Positions 1 to 7,375 of a stretch of 7,375 bases of DNA are shown one piece after another. How positions within the stretch are numbered: position 1 is the stretch's first letter; each line of letters begins with the position of its first letter. A program made the translations under genes and the position numbers. The notes below the pieces were generated by a model. It was not told where the DNA came from, did no database searches, and saw only the letters and a list, made by a program, of their open reading frames with translations. The stretch lies in contig JAIELO010000090.1 in assembly GCA_019752915.1 (NCBI GenBank), positions 1 through 7,375 of the forward strand. Reading direction: 5' to 3'. This DNA is from Burkholderiaceae bacterium (GTDB lineage: Bacteria; Pseudomonadota; Gammaproteobacteria; Burkholderiales; Burkholderiaceae_D).

Positions 1-1010
1 GCCGAGACCATCACCGCCAGCGGCGACAGACCGGTGCTATGCCCGTACACATTCGGTTCGATCACATTCGCCACCAGCAATTCGAGCACGCCGAACAGCA
101 GCAAACAGGACAGCGCCAGTTGCCAGCCGGGGTCGACCGCCGCGGCAAAACTGGCAATCAGGGCACCGGCCAGCAGCGCGCCCAGATACGGCACGAAACG
201 CAGCACGCCGGCCAGCGTGCCCCACAGAATGGCATGCGGCAGGCCCAGCAGCCAGAGTGCCAGACCGATGGCAACGCCAAACGCGGCATTGACGACAAAC
301 TGCGAAAAGAAGAAGCGCGACACGCCTTGCGCGGCATCGGCCAGTGCCCGCGCGGTGCGACCGATTTCGCGCTGGCCGGCGATGCGGATCAGCCGGTCCT
401 GCAGCGATTCATGTTCGAGTACCACGAAAATCAGCAGCACCAGCACCAGCCCGGTTTCGCCGAGCGGGCCCCAGATGCGGCTGGTCAGATCACTGAGCAG
501 ATCGGTCTGCGGCGCCGTCGCGAGATTGTTGGCGACCGGCGCGGCACTGCTTGCAGGATCAGCCGCCAGCGGGTTCATCGCGCCGAAATTCAGATGCATA
601 TGGGCGAATGGCCGCTCGACTGCGCTACGCACCTGCTCAATCTTGCGCTCGAGCGCGCTGCGGTACTGGGGCAAGTCTTCGGACACGCGCAGTAACTGGG
701 TGGCCAGCACCATCGCGGTACCGACCACGCAAACGCCAGCCAGCACCAGCGTCACCAGCATGGCGGGCAGGCGGCGCAGGCCGAAGCGGCCCAGTACCTG
801 CAACATCGGCGCCACCAGCAGACTGAGGATCACGGCCAGCGCAATCGGCTGCAGCACATCGCGGCCGAAATGCAGCAAGGCTAGCACGCACGTTACGCTG
901 AGCAAGGTGTTCGCGCTGACGCGGGTGAGCAGGGTCGGCTGAACGGGCTGGGCGGCAGCAGGCGCTGGCGGAGTCGTGGCAGAATGCGGGGACGGGGACG
1001 AACTGGACAT
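1..1010 (-). CDS. PerM/AI-2E-family transporter (UPF0118), C-terminus cut off by window edge
   Basis: This inner-membrane protein belongs to the AI-2E/PerM family (Pfam PF01594). Family members have been linked to AI-2 export (TqsA) or Na+/H+ antiport, but for most the substrate is unknown, so I assign none. The gene starts at ATG 1010 and stays open to base 1, giving 336 codons with no stop. A Ser/Pro/Ala-rich leader (residues 1-25) precedes hydrophobic segments at about 35-47, 53-73 and 82-106. Next come a hydrophilic stretch (about 108-180) with an Ala/Pro/Asn-rich insert, a segment at 185-198, and the conserved C-terminal block. That block includes FFFSQFVVNAAFGVAIGLAL (233-252), RFVPYLGALLAG (271-282) and the family signature IEPNVYGHSTGLSPLAVMVS (317-336). 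Roughly the last loop and helix lie outside the window. It shares strand with secA but sits beyond secA's terminator, so it needs its own promoter. No Shine-Dalgarno sequence precedes the ATG. The family is sure; the start is likely. Confidence 0.9.
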   Translation of the reverse strand, partial: MSSSSPSPHSATTPPAPAAAQPVQPTLLTRVSANTLLSVTCVLALLHFGRDVLQPIALAVILSLLVAPMLQVLGRFGLRRLPAMLVTLVLAGVCVVGTAMVLATQLLRVSEDLPQYRSALERKIEQVRSAVERPFAHMHLNFGAMNPLAADPASSAAPVANNLATAPQTDLLSDLTSRIWGPLGETGLVLVLLIFVVLEHESLQDRLIRIAGQREIGRTARALADAAQGVSRFFFSQFVVNAAFGVAIGLALWLLGLPHAILWGTLAGVLRFVPYLGALLAGALIASFAAAVDPGWQLALSCLLLFGVLELLVANVIEPNVYGHSTGLSPLAVMVS

Positions 1011-1016
1011 GTTGGC

Positions 1017-1048
1017 TACACTGGACGGAGAGATGAGTCATCAGTGTA
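1017..1048. repeat. 7-bp inverted repeat just upstream of the PerM-family start
   Basis: TACACTG (1017-1023) is matched by CAGTGTA (1042-1048) with 18 bases between. A second palindrome, GATGA-g-TCATC (1032-1042), overlaps the right arm. The repeat ends 6 bases before the start codon at 1010. It could be an operator or a hairpin in the 5' leader of the membrane-protein gene. I found no convincing -35/-10 pair around it, so its role is open and chance is not excluded. Confidence 0.3.
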
Positions 1049-1103
1049 ATTCATTCCCGATGGCAAATCATCAAGGCGCCCTGCCAGTACCCGCGCCGGG
1101 CCG

Positions 1104-1140
1104 AAAAAAAACCCGACACTGCCTGCAGGGTCGGGTTTTT
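1104..1140 (-). terminator. Intrinsic terminator downstream of secA
   Basis: On the minus strand a CCCGAC/GTCGGG stem with a 12-base loop is followed by eight T residues (A-run at 1104-1111 on the plus strand). The flanking T5/A8 can extend the stem. It lies about 40 bases past the secA stop and so ends the secA transcript. The plus strand also reads stem plus T5 (1136-1140), so it could act in both directions, but no plus-strand gene leads into it. Confidence 0.88.
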
Positions 1141-1179
1141 CAGGCTAGCGGCGCCGAGCAGAACGCTCAGCTTGCCAGC

Positions 1180-3966
<2,787 letters not shown>

Positions 3967-4019
3967 GCTTGAATTCTTGAAAAAACGCCGTTAATAAAAC
4001 CCGGAAGGGACTGCGTGCC

Positions 4020-4033
4020 CTAGCGTTCGCTAG
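4020..4033. repeat. Palindrome in the secA leader (CTAGCG-TT-CGCTAG)
   Basis: Arms CTAGCG (4020-4025) and CGCTAG (4028-4033) are perfectly complementary across two bases. A competing pairing, GGACT (4008-4012) with AGTCC (4032-4036), can enclose the inner AGCG/CGCT stem with a bulge, so two alternative folds are possible in the secA 5' leader. With the candidate promoter at 4056-4064 it would lie about 15-30 nt into the transcript. It could be an operator, a leader hairpin, or chance. Confidence 0.4.
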
Positions 4034-4051
4034 TCCACTATGGCAAAAGAC

Positions 4052-4066
4052 CATGATTTTATCATG
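4052..4066. repeat. Palindrome CATGAT-TTT-ATCATG overlapping the secA -10
   Basis: Two perfect 6-bp arms (4052-4057 and 4061-4066) are separated by three bases and contain the whole candidate secA -10 element. An operator placed over a -10 would allow direct repression. No known regulator site is recognised here. It lies midway in the divergent secA-dciA gap. Confidence 0.4.
4056..4064 (-). promoter_or_regulatory. Candidate extended -10 promoter for secA
   Basis: The minus strand reads TGaTAAAAT, a TG-extended -10 with five of six consensus bases. The hexamer 17 bases upstream (CCAATC, 4079-4084) is a poor -35, which an extended -10 can tolerate. Transcription would start near 4049, giving a secA leader of about 83 nt that contains the 4020-4033 palindrome and a T6 stretch (3980-3985 on the plus strand as A6). 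Confidence 0.45.
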
Positions 4067-4152
4067 CGTCCGAGGCTAGATTGGGATATTGGCCGGATTA
4101 ACAATAGCTCAGCCATGAACAAAGTCACAAAATCAGGCGATTTTCACTGATC

Positions 4153-4181
4153 GTGACGTTTTTTTGCCGCTGTGATATGTT
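4153..4181 (+). promoter_or_regulatory. Candidate dciA promoter
   Basis: GTGACG (4153-4158, four of six -35 bases) is followed after 17 bases by TATGTT (4176-4181, four of six), preceded by a TG-extension (TGa, 4173-4175). The start point would fall at about 4188-4189, on the dciA ATG. This argues against the upstream in-frame GTG (4153) and ATG (4177), which would lie inside the promoter. It is weak by consensus alone; the position is what makes it attractive. Confidence 0.4.
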
Positions 4182-4188
4182 GCGCCCC

Positions 4189-4668
4189 ATGCGCTTCAAC
4201 TCCTCCAACTTGACCATCAAACGCCGCACCGCCGTGGTGGCAACGGATTTCCTGCGCCGTGATGACAAAATGGCCACGCTGCTGCCAGCCATCGAGCGCA
4301 TGGCGTCGCTGCAAAAAGATTGTGCCGCGGCCCTGCCCGCCATGTTCAAGTATGCGGAGATTCTCGCTTTCGAGGAGGGGCTGCTGACGCTGGCACTGCC
4401 GAATGCAGCGCTGGCGGCCAAACTCAAGCAGCAAATTCCCCAGTTGCAGAGCACGCTGGCGCGGCGCGGCTGGCAGGTCGATCAGGTCAAGCTGAAAGTG
4501 CAGATGGTGAAAGCGGCCGAAATCAAGGAGCAGATGCGCGCCCTGTCGCTGCCCGAGGCAGCCGTGACAGCCTTCGATGCGCTTGGCGATAGTCTGGAAG
4601 CGAGTGCCCAGAATGGTCCGCTGATTGCCGCCCTGAAAGCCATGGTGGCACGCCGGCGCACGCCCTGA
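4189..4668 (+). CDS. dciA: DciA/DUF721-family helicase-loading protein
   Basis: The DUF721 (DciA) family is the widespread bacterial partner of the replicative helicase DnaB, helping load or operate it at the origin; lineages such as E. coli use DnaC instead. The product is 159 residues, a usual length. A basic N-terminus (KRRTAVVATDFLRRDD, 11-26) leads into the DUF721 core (about 27-110), with LQKDCAAALP (41-50) and the diagnostic LTLALPNAALAAKLKQQIPQ (66-85). A Lys/Ala/Glu-rich helical tail follows and ends ARRRTP. No catalytic site is expected. The same frame opens at GTG 4153 and ATG 4177, but I chose ATG 4189 because a candidate promoter ends just before it and the extra 12 residues look non-native. 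No Shine-Dalgarno is present. It is the only plus-strand gene, divergent from secA and convergent with lpxC, a neighbourhood known for this family. The assignment rests on pattern and synteny. Confidence 0.85.
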   Translation: MRFNSSNLTIKRRTAVVATDFLRRDDKMATLLPAIERMASLQKDCAAALPAMFKYAEILAFEEGLLTLALPNAALAAKLKQQIPQLQSTLARRGWQVDQVKLKVQMVKAAEIKEQMRALSLPEAAVTAFDALGDSLEASAQNGPLIAALKAMVARRRTP

Positions 4669-4703
4669 GCTGAGGTACGCCGCCTGCATGGCCGTCGCTT
4701 CTG

Positions 4704-4722
4704 CCGCGTTGGCGCGGGTTTT
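4704..4722 (+). terminator. Weak candidate terminator after dciA
   Basis: CCGCG-TTGG-CGCGG (4704-4717) forms a 5-bp GC stem with a tetraloop, followed by G and TTTT (4719-4722), 36 bases past the dciA stop. The stem and T-tract are short, so termination may be partial. The T-tract is also the beginning of the 10-bp TTAG repeat array. Confidence 0.4.
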
Positions 4723-4780
4723 AGCAGACTTTAGTGCGTTCCAGTCGGCTTTAGTATGCTTTAGCAGGTTTTAGGTGAGC
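4721..4780. repeat. Six tandem 10-bp units (TTAG-phased) in the dciA-lpxC gap
   Basis: Units begin at 4721, 4731, 4741, 4751, 4761 and 4771 with exactly 10-base spacing. Five begin TTAG and the third is degenerate (CCAG). Bases 5-8 are variable, and each of the first five ends in T. The last unit starts on the lpxC stop codon (TTA at 4771-4773 on the plus strand). The sequence forms no hairpin. One-helical-turn spacing would place every TTAG on the same face of the DNA. I recognise no named repeat family. Confidence 0.7.
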
Positions 4781-5706
4781 GCCCATTCGCGCGCCATCTG
4801 CCGCAGATACGATGGCGGTGCCACCTGCTCCGAACCGAAAGAAACGATTTCGTAGGCATCCGGATGCTTGAGCAACTCCAGCAAAAGCTGGTTGTTCAGG
4901 GCATGGCCGGATTTGTGCGCCTCGTAGCTGGCCAGCAGCGGATGGCCAACCAGATACAGGTCACCAATCGCGTCGAGAATCTTGTGGCGCACGAATTCGT
5001 CATCGTAGCGCAGGCCGTCGGCATTGAGGATGCGGTATTCATCCATCACGATGGCGTTTTCCAGCGAGCCGCCACGTGCCAGACCGATACCGCGCAGCAT
5101 TTCCACATCCTGCATGAAGCCGAAGGTGCGGGCCCGCGCCACGTCATGCACGTAGGAGACATCGCCGAAATCGACCTTGGCGCGCTGCTGCGTGCCATCT
5201 ACGGCCGGGTGATTGAATTCGATGAAGAAATCCAGCTTGAAGCCGTTGTACGGCGTCAGACGCGCCCATTTTTCCTTGTCACCGCTGCCCTCGCGGATTT
5301 CCACCGGTTTCAGCACGCGGATGAATTTCTTGGCCGCTTCCTGCTCCAGCACACCGGCCTGTTGCAATAAATATACGAAGGACGAGGCCGAGCCATCCAT
5401 GATGGGAATTTCTTCGGCGCTCACATCGATGTACAGATTATCGAGGCCCATGCCGGCGCAGGCCGACATCAGGTGCTCGACCGTGGAGACGCGTGCGCCA
5501 TCCTTGATCAGCACGGATGCCATGCGGGTATCACCGACCGCCATGGCGCTGGCCGGAAATTCCACCACCGGCGTCAGATCGACGCGGCGGAACACGATGC
5601 CGGTATCCGGCGCGGCCGGGCGCAAGGTCAGTTCGACCTTGGTGCCGGAGTGCAGCCCGACACCGGTGGTGCGGACCATTTCTTTGATAGTGCGTTGTCT
5701 AAGCAT
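4771..5706 (-). CDS. lpxC: UDP-3-O-acyl-N-acetylglucosamine deacetylase LpxC
   Basis: LpxC is the cytosolic zinc amidase that removes the N-acetyl group from UDP-3-O-acyl-GlcNAc, the committed step of lipid A synthesis. The product is 311 residues (E. coli 305). The start [20 protein letters not shown] aligns directly with other LpxC N-termini, which fixes the start. The first domain holds [17 protein letters not shown] (74-90), with general base Glu77 and zinc ligand His78. The second domain holds [14 protein letters not shown] (193-206), [12 protein letters not shown] (217-228) and [13 protein letters not shown] (238-250), with zinc ligands His241 and Asp245. [10 protein letters not shown] (266-275) carries the second catalytic histidine, His268. 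All catalytic residues are present. A perfect TATAAT lies 6 bases before the ATG and no Shine-Dalgarno is present, so the mRNA may be leaderless. In E. coli LpxC is degraded by FtsH; the C-terminal signal (MAREWALT) differs here, so such control cannot be assumed. Confidence 0.98.
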   Translation of the reverse strand: MLRQRTIKEMVRTTGVGLHSGTKVELTLRPAAPDTGIVFRRVDLTPVVEFPASAMAVGDTRMASVLIKDGARVSTVEHLMSACAGMGLDNLYIDVSAEEIPIMDGSASSFVYLLQQAGVLEQEAAKKFIRVLKPVEIREGSGDKEKWARLTPYNGFKLDFFIEFNHPAVDGTQQRAKVDFGDVSYVHDVARARTFGFMQDVEMLRGIGLARGGSLENAIVMDEYRILNADGLRYDDEFVRHKILDAIGDLYLVGHPLLASYEAHKSGHALNNQLLLELLKHPDAYEIVSFGSEQVAPPSYLRQMAREWALT

Positions 5707-5712
5707 CTGACG

Positions 5713-5718
5713 ATTATA
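5713..5718 (-). promoter_or_regulatory. Perfect TATAAT (-10) abutting the lpxC start
   Basis: The minus strand reads TATAAT, then six bases (CGTCAG), then the lpxC ATG at 5706. A start 7 nt past the -10 would be the A of the ATG itself. No TTGACA-like -35 lies 16-18 bases upstream and there is no TG extension, so strength is uncertain. A TTGACA at 5798-5803 is too far away to pair with it. Confidence 0.55.
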
Positions 5719-5775
5719 GCGAAGTTAGCCGGGCCGCGCTGCCGGCGGTGTTTCCCCGCAGTATTTCGTGGTGAG

Positions 5776-5799
5776 CAATGCAGCGCCGCTTTCGCATTG
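5776..5799. repeat. Imperfect inverted repeat in the EamA-lpxC gap
   Basis: CAATGC (5776-5781) pairs with GCATTG (5794-5799), and an inner AGC/GCT extends the stem with a bulge. It lies between the transporter stop (5838) and the lpxC promoter. A second small GC hairpin, GCCGG/CCGGC, sits nearer the transporter stop; neither has a T-tract, so neither is called a terminator. The rest of the 131-base gap shows nothing recognisable. Confidence 0.25.
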
Positions 5800-5837
5800 T
5801 CAAACTGCGCCGGGGATGCCGGCCTGAGCCACCGACC

Positions 5838-6767
5838 TCAGGGATGTTCGGCTTCCACGTGCACGCTTTCGCGCCGTACCAGATAGATGCCGCTGGCAAT
5901 GATGATGGCGGCGCCCAGCAGCGTATAGCCGTCCGGCAACACCTGCCACAGCAGCCAGTCGATCGCCACGCCCCAGGCCAGCGCCGAGTACTCGAACGGT
6001 GCCACCACCGAGGCCTGCCCTGCGCTAAAGGCGCGGGTAATCGCCAGCTGACCGAAAAAGCCGCTCAGTGCCAGTGCCAGCAGCACCCAGCCATCCTCGG
6101 CGCGCAGCGCCACCCAGTGCGACAGCGACATCGCCAGGCCGCCGCCGGCCATCATCAGCAGATACCAGAACATCATCGCTTCGTTGCTATCGGTACGCGC
6201 CAGCACCCGGCTGACGATGGCCGACAGCGCATAGCACACGGCTGCGCCCAGCACGGCCAGCCCGCCCAGCGTCATGAAACCGTCGCCTTCCGGGCGCAAC
6301 ACCACCAGCACGCCCCCCAGACCGACCGCAATGGCAATCCACTGGCCACGGCTGACGCGTTCCTTGAGCACCCATACGGAGAGTGCCGTGATCAGCGCCG
6401 GGGCAATGAAAAACAGGGTATAGGCTTGCGCCAGCGAGAGTTGTTTCAGCCCGAAGGCAAACGCCGTCAGCATCGCCACCCCCAGCGCGCTGCGCAGCAC
6501 ATGCACCGGCCAGCGGATCTGCGTGATGCCGCGAAACGCACCGCGCGCCAGCATGTAGGCGCACAGTAGCGGCAGCGAGGTCAGCGCGCGCATGGCCGTC
6601 ACCTGCGCTGCCGGATAATAGGCCGACAGCACTTTCATGGCCGTATCCATGGCGGAAAACATGGCCACGGCAACCAGCATGGCGTAGATGCTGCGCAGAT
6701 TATCGGAACGGATGGCGGTAGTCAGAATAGGCTCCAGAAAATGCCGGAAAATAGCCGGCCTTGCCAT
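5838..6767 (-). CDS. EamA-family (drug/metabolite superfamily) transporter
   Basis: This is a 10-helix inner-membrane permease of the DMT superfamily; members export metabolites or amino acids or import other small molecules. The substrate is not readable here. The 309-residue product has two EamA repeats. Repeat 1 (about 27-158) begins SIYAMLVAVAMFSAMDTAMK and ends in the typical LKERVSRGQWIAIAVGLGGV (134-153). Repeat 2 (about 165-297) ends with APFEYSALAWGVAIDWLLWQ (256-275) and GAAIIIASGIYLVRRE (285-300). The start is doubtful. ATG 6767 lies 4 nt after a perfect 8-bp hairpin and has no Shine-Dalgarno. A GGAG (6732-6735) stands 6 nt before in-frame CTG codon 15 (6723-6725), and the first helix begins only near residue 27. 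Later in-frame ATGs begin inside the first helix. It lies between peroxiredoxin and lpxC on the same strand with gaps of 48 and 131 bases; no functional tie to either is evident. Confidence 0.9.
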   Translation of the reverse strand: MARPAIFRHFLEPILTTAIRSDNLRSIYAMLVAVAMFSAMDTAMKVLSAYYPAAQVTAMRALTSLPLLCAYMLARGAFRGITQIRWPVHVLRSALGVAMLTAFAFGLKQLSLAQAYTLFFIAPALITALSVWVLKERVSRGQWIAIAVGLGGVLVVLRPEGDGFMTLGGLAVLGAAVCYALSAIVSRVLARTDSNEAMMFWYLLMMAGGGLAMSLSHWVALRAEDGWVLLALALSGFFGQLAITRAFSAGQASVVAPFEYSALAWGVAIDWLLWQVLPDGYTLLGAAIIIASGIYLVRRESVHVEAEHP

Positions 6768-6791
6768 GACAAACGGCGCCGCAGCGCCGTT
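6743..6791 (-). terminator. Two stacked hairpins after the peroxiredoxin gene (weak terminator or leader structure)
   Basis: First, AACGGCGC-TGCG-GCGCCGTT (6772-6791 on the minus strand) forms a perfect 8-bp stem followed by TGTC. Second, GCCGG-CTATTTT-CCGGC (6743-6759) is followed by ATTTTC. The peroxiredoxin stop is 25 bases before the first hairpin. T-tracts are short, so termination may be partial. The plus strand also reads the first hairpin followed by GTTTT, but no plus-strand gene runs into it. The first transporter ATG (6767) sits between the two hairpins. Confidence 0.45.
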
Positions 6792-6815
6792 GTTTTAGCA
6801 CACTGCAGGCAGAAA

Positions 6816-7319
6816 TTAAGCCTGGCTCAGCATGGTTTCAGCGTTCGACACTTCGAACTTGCCGCCCTGCTCGACGTTGAGCTGGGTGACCACGCCGTTT
6901 TCGACCAGCATCGAGTAACGCTGCGAACGGGTGCCCATGCCGAACTTGCTGAAGTCGGCGTCCAGACCCAGTGCTTTGGAAAAATCGGCATTGCCGTCAG
7001 CCATCATACGCACGATGCCGGTGGCGTGCTGATCACGGCCCCAGGCGCCCATCACGAAGGCGTCGTTGACGGAAATGCACCAGATTTCATCGACGCCTTT
7101 GGCTTTCAGTGCGTCGGCGTGCTGCACGTAACCGGGTACGTGCTGGGCCGAGCAGGTCGGGGTGTAAGCACCCGGCAGGCCGAAGATAGCGATCTTCTTG
7201 CCTTTTACCAGTTCAGCTACCTGGAAGGTATTCGGGCCCAGTGCGCAGCCTTCGGTCGCGGTTTCGATAAATTCGGACAGGCTGCCTTCTGGCAGGGTGT
7301 CACCGATCTTGATGGTCAT
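6816..7319 (-). CDS. Prx5-type atypical peroxiredoxin
   Basis: This is a cytosolic thiol peroxidase of the Prx5 subfamily, which reduces H2O2 and organic hydroperoxides with glutathione/glutaredoxin or thioredoxin. It is 167 residues, a normal length. The active-site motif PGAYTPTCS (49-57) supplies Pro49, Thr53 and peroxidatic Cys56. HVPGYVQHADALKAKGVDEI (60-79), CISVNDAFVMGAWGRDQ (81-97) and RSQRYSMLVENG (131-142) are family hallmarks; Arg134 matches the catalytic arginine of human PRDX5. Other cysteines are Cys25 and Cys81. No cysteine stands at the position of human PRDX5 Cys151, so one-Cys-type recycling is likely. The glutaredoxin domain fused to it in Neisseria and Haemophilus homologues is absent. 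The start is supported by GGAG 8 nt upstream, the only good ribosome-binding site here. In many Betaproteobacteria this gene follows ftsZ. Confidence 0.95.
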   Translation of the reverse strand: MTIKIGDTLPEGSLSEFIETATEGCALGPNTFQVAELVKGKKIAIFGLPGAYTPTCSAQHVPGYVQHADALKAKGVDEIWCISVNDAFVMGAWGRDQHATGIVRMMADGNADFSKALGLDADFSKFGMGTRSQRYSMLVENGVVTQLNVEQGGKFEVSNAETMLSQA

Positions 7320-7327
7320 AAAATAGT

Positions 7328-7331
7328 CTCC
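7328..7331 (-). promoter_or_regulatory. Shine-Dalgarno of the peroxiredoxin gene
   Basis: The minus strand reads GGAG, 8 nt before ATG 7319. It is the only canonical ribosome-binding site in front of a conventional start codon in this window, and it fixes that start. Confidence 0.75.
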
Positions 7332-7348
7332 GCAAAAAATGTTAACGT

Positions 7349-7372
7349 AAAAAAGCCGCGCCTAGACGCGGC
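7349..7372 (-). terminator. Intrinsic terminator of the gene beyond the right edge
   Basis: On the minus strand a perfect GCCGCG/CGCGGC stem with a 6-base loop (TCTAGG) is followed by six T residues (A-run 7349-7354). It ends a minus-strand gene upstream of the peroxiredoxin, likely ftsZ by synteny, though that gene is not in the window. Only 29 bases separate the T-tract from the peroxiredoxin ATG. Confidence 0.85.
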
Positions 7373-7375
7373 CTA

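Noticed and set aside
34..942. Long plus-strand open frames opposite the PerM-family gene
   Set aside because: They have low-complexity Ser/Arg/Gln-rich products without domain features; the minus strand carries a clear membrane protein continuing to the window edge.
637..1041. Minus-strand frame starting at 1041 (MTHLSVQ...)
   Set aside because: It is out of frame with the PerM-family protein, which starts at 1010 and keeps family motifs through this stretch.
4030..4116. 28-codon minus-strand frame (MAELLLIRPISQ...) upstream of secA
   Set aside because: It has no SD, mostly lies upstream of the likely secA transcription start, and shows no signal-peptide or arrest-peptide character.
4125..4689. 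Minus-strand frames opposite dciA
   Set aside because: They are antisense to a DciA-like protein with recognisable core motifs; the products look like compositional shadows.
4674..4770. Possible readthrough extension of LpxC (frame open past its TAA)
   Set aside because: The 311-residue product already matches family length; the open frame is a by-product of the repeat and GC-rich sequence.
5798..5803. Perfect TTGACA on the minus strand upstream of lpxC
   Set aside because: It is about 80 bases from the TATAAT and nothing like a -10 stands 16-18 bases downstream, so it is probably chance.
5778..6569. His/Gln/Arg-rich plus-strand frame opposite the EamA gene
   Set aside because: Its composition (HQRQ-rich) is the usual antisense shadow of a hydrophobic membrane protein in GC-rich DNA.

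Overview
The window looks like a piece of a betaproteobacterial chromosome. The DNA is GC-rich with strong CTG/GCG-type codon bias. The proteins resemble betaproteobacterial homologues, and the order peroxiredoxin - lpxC - dciA (DUF721) - secA is the neighbourhood that in many Betaproteobacteria lies just downstream of ftsZ. A Neisseriales/Chromobacteriaceae-like source is my best guess from protein flavour; the genus cannot be fixed by eye. There are no mobile elements, CRISPR arrays, rRNA or tRNA genes, and no gene-free stretch longer than about 220 bases.

Layout, left to right. Positions 1-1010 (minus) hold the first 336 codons of a PerM/AI-2E-family membrane protein that runs off the left edge. 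The gap 1011-1179 holds a clear intrinsic terminator for secA and a 7-bp inverted repeat next to the membrane-protein start. Positions 1180-3966 (minus) are full-length secA. The gap 3967-4188 is the divergent control region between secA and dciA. Positions 4189-4668 (plus) are dciA, the only plus-strand gene. The convergent gap 4669-4770 holds a weak terminator and a tandem array of six 10-bp units that runs into the lpxC stop codon. Positions 4771-5706 (minus) are lpxC, preceded by a perfect TATAAT. Positions 5838-6767 (minus) are a drug/metabolite-type (EamA) transporter. Positions 6816-7319 (minus) are a Prx5-type peroxiredoxin. The right edge (7349-7372) carries a strong intrinsic terminator of the gene that lies beyond the window, probably ftsZ by synteny.

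The genes serve core envelope and cell-cycle functions: LpxC commits UDP-acyl-GlcNAc to lipid A, SecA drives protein export, DciA helps place the replicative helicase, and the peroxiredoxin detoxifies peroxides. They are not one operon. Terminators and gaps separate them, and most appear to have their own promoters.

I found no convincing new multi-gene system. The points most worth a second look are at the level of gene expression. Five of the six start codons lack a Shine-Dalgarno sequence, and two of them (lpxC and dciA) sit where transcription from a candidate promoter would begin, which suggests leaderless mRNAs. The secA promoter is embedded in a palindrome. The transporter's first ATG lies 4 nt behind a perfect hairpin, so its real start may be further in. 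The 10-bp-phased TTAG array after lpxC is unexplained.
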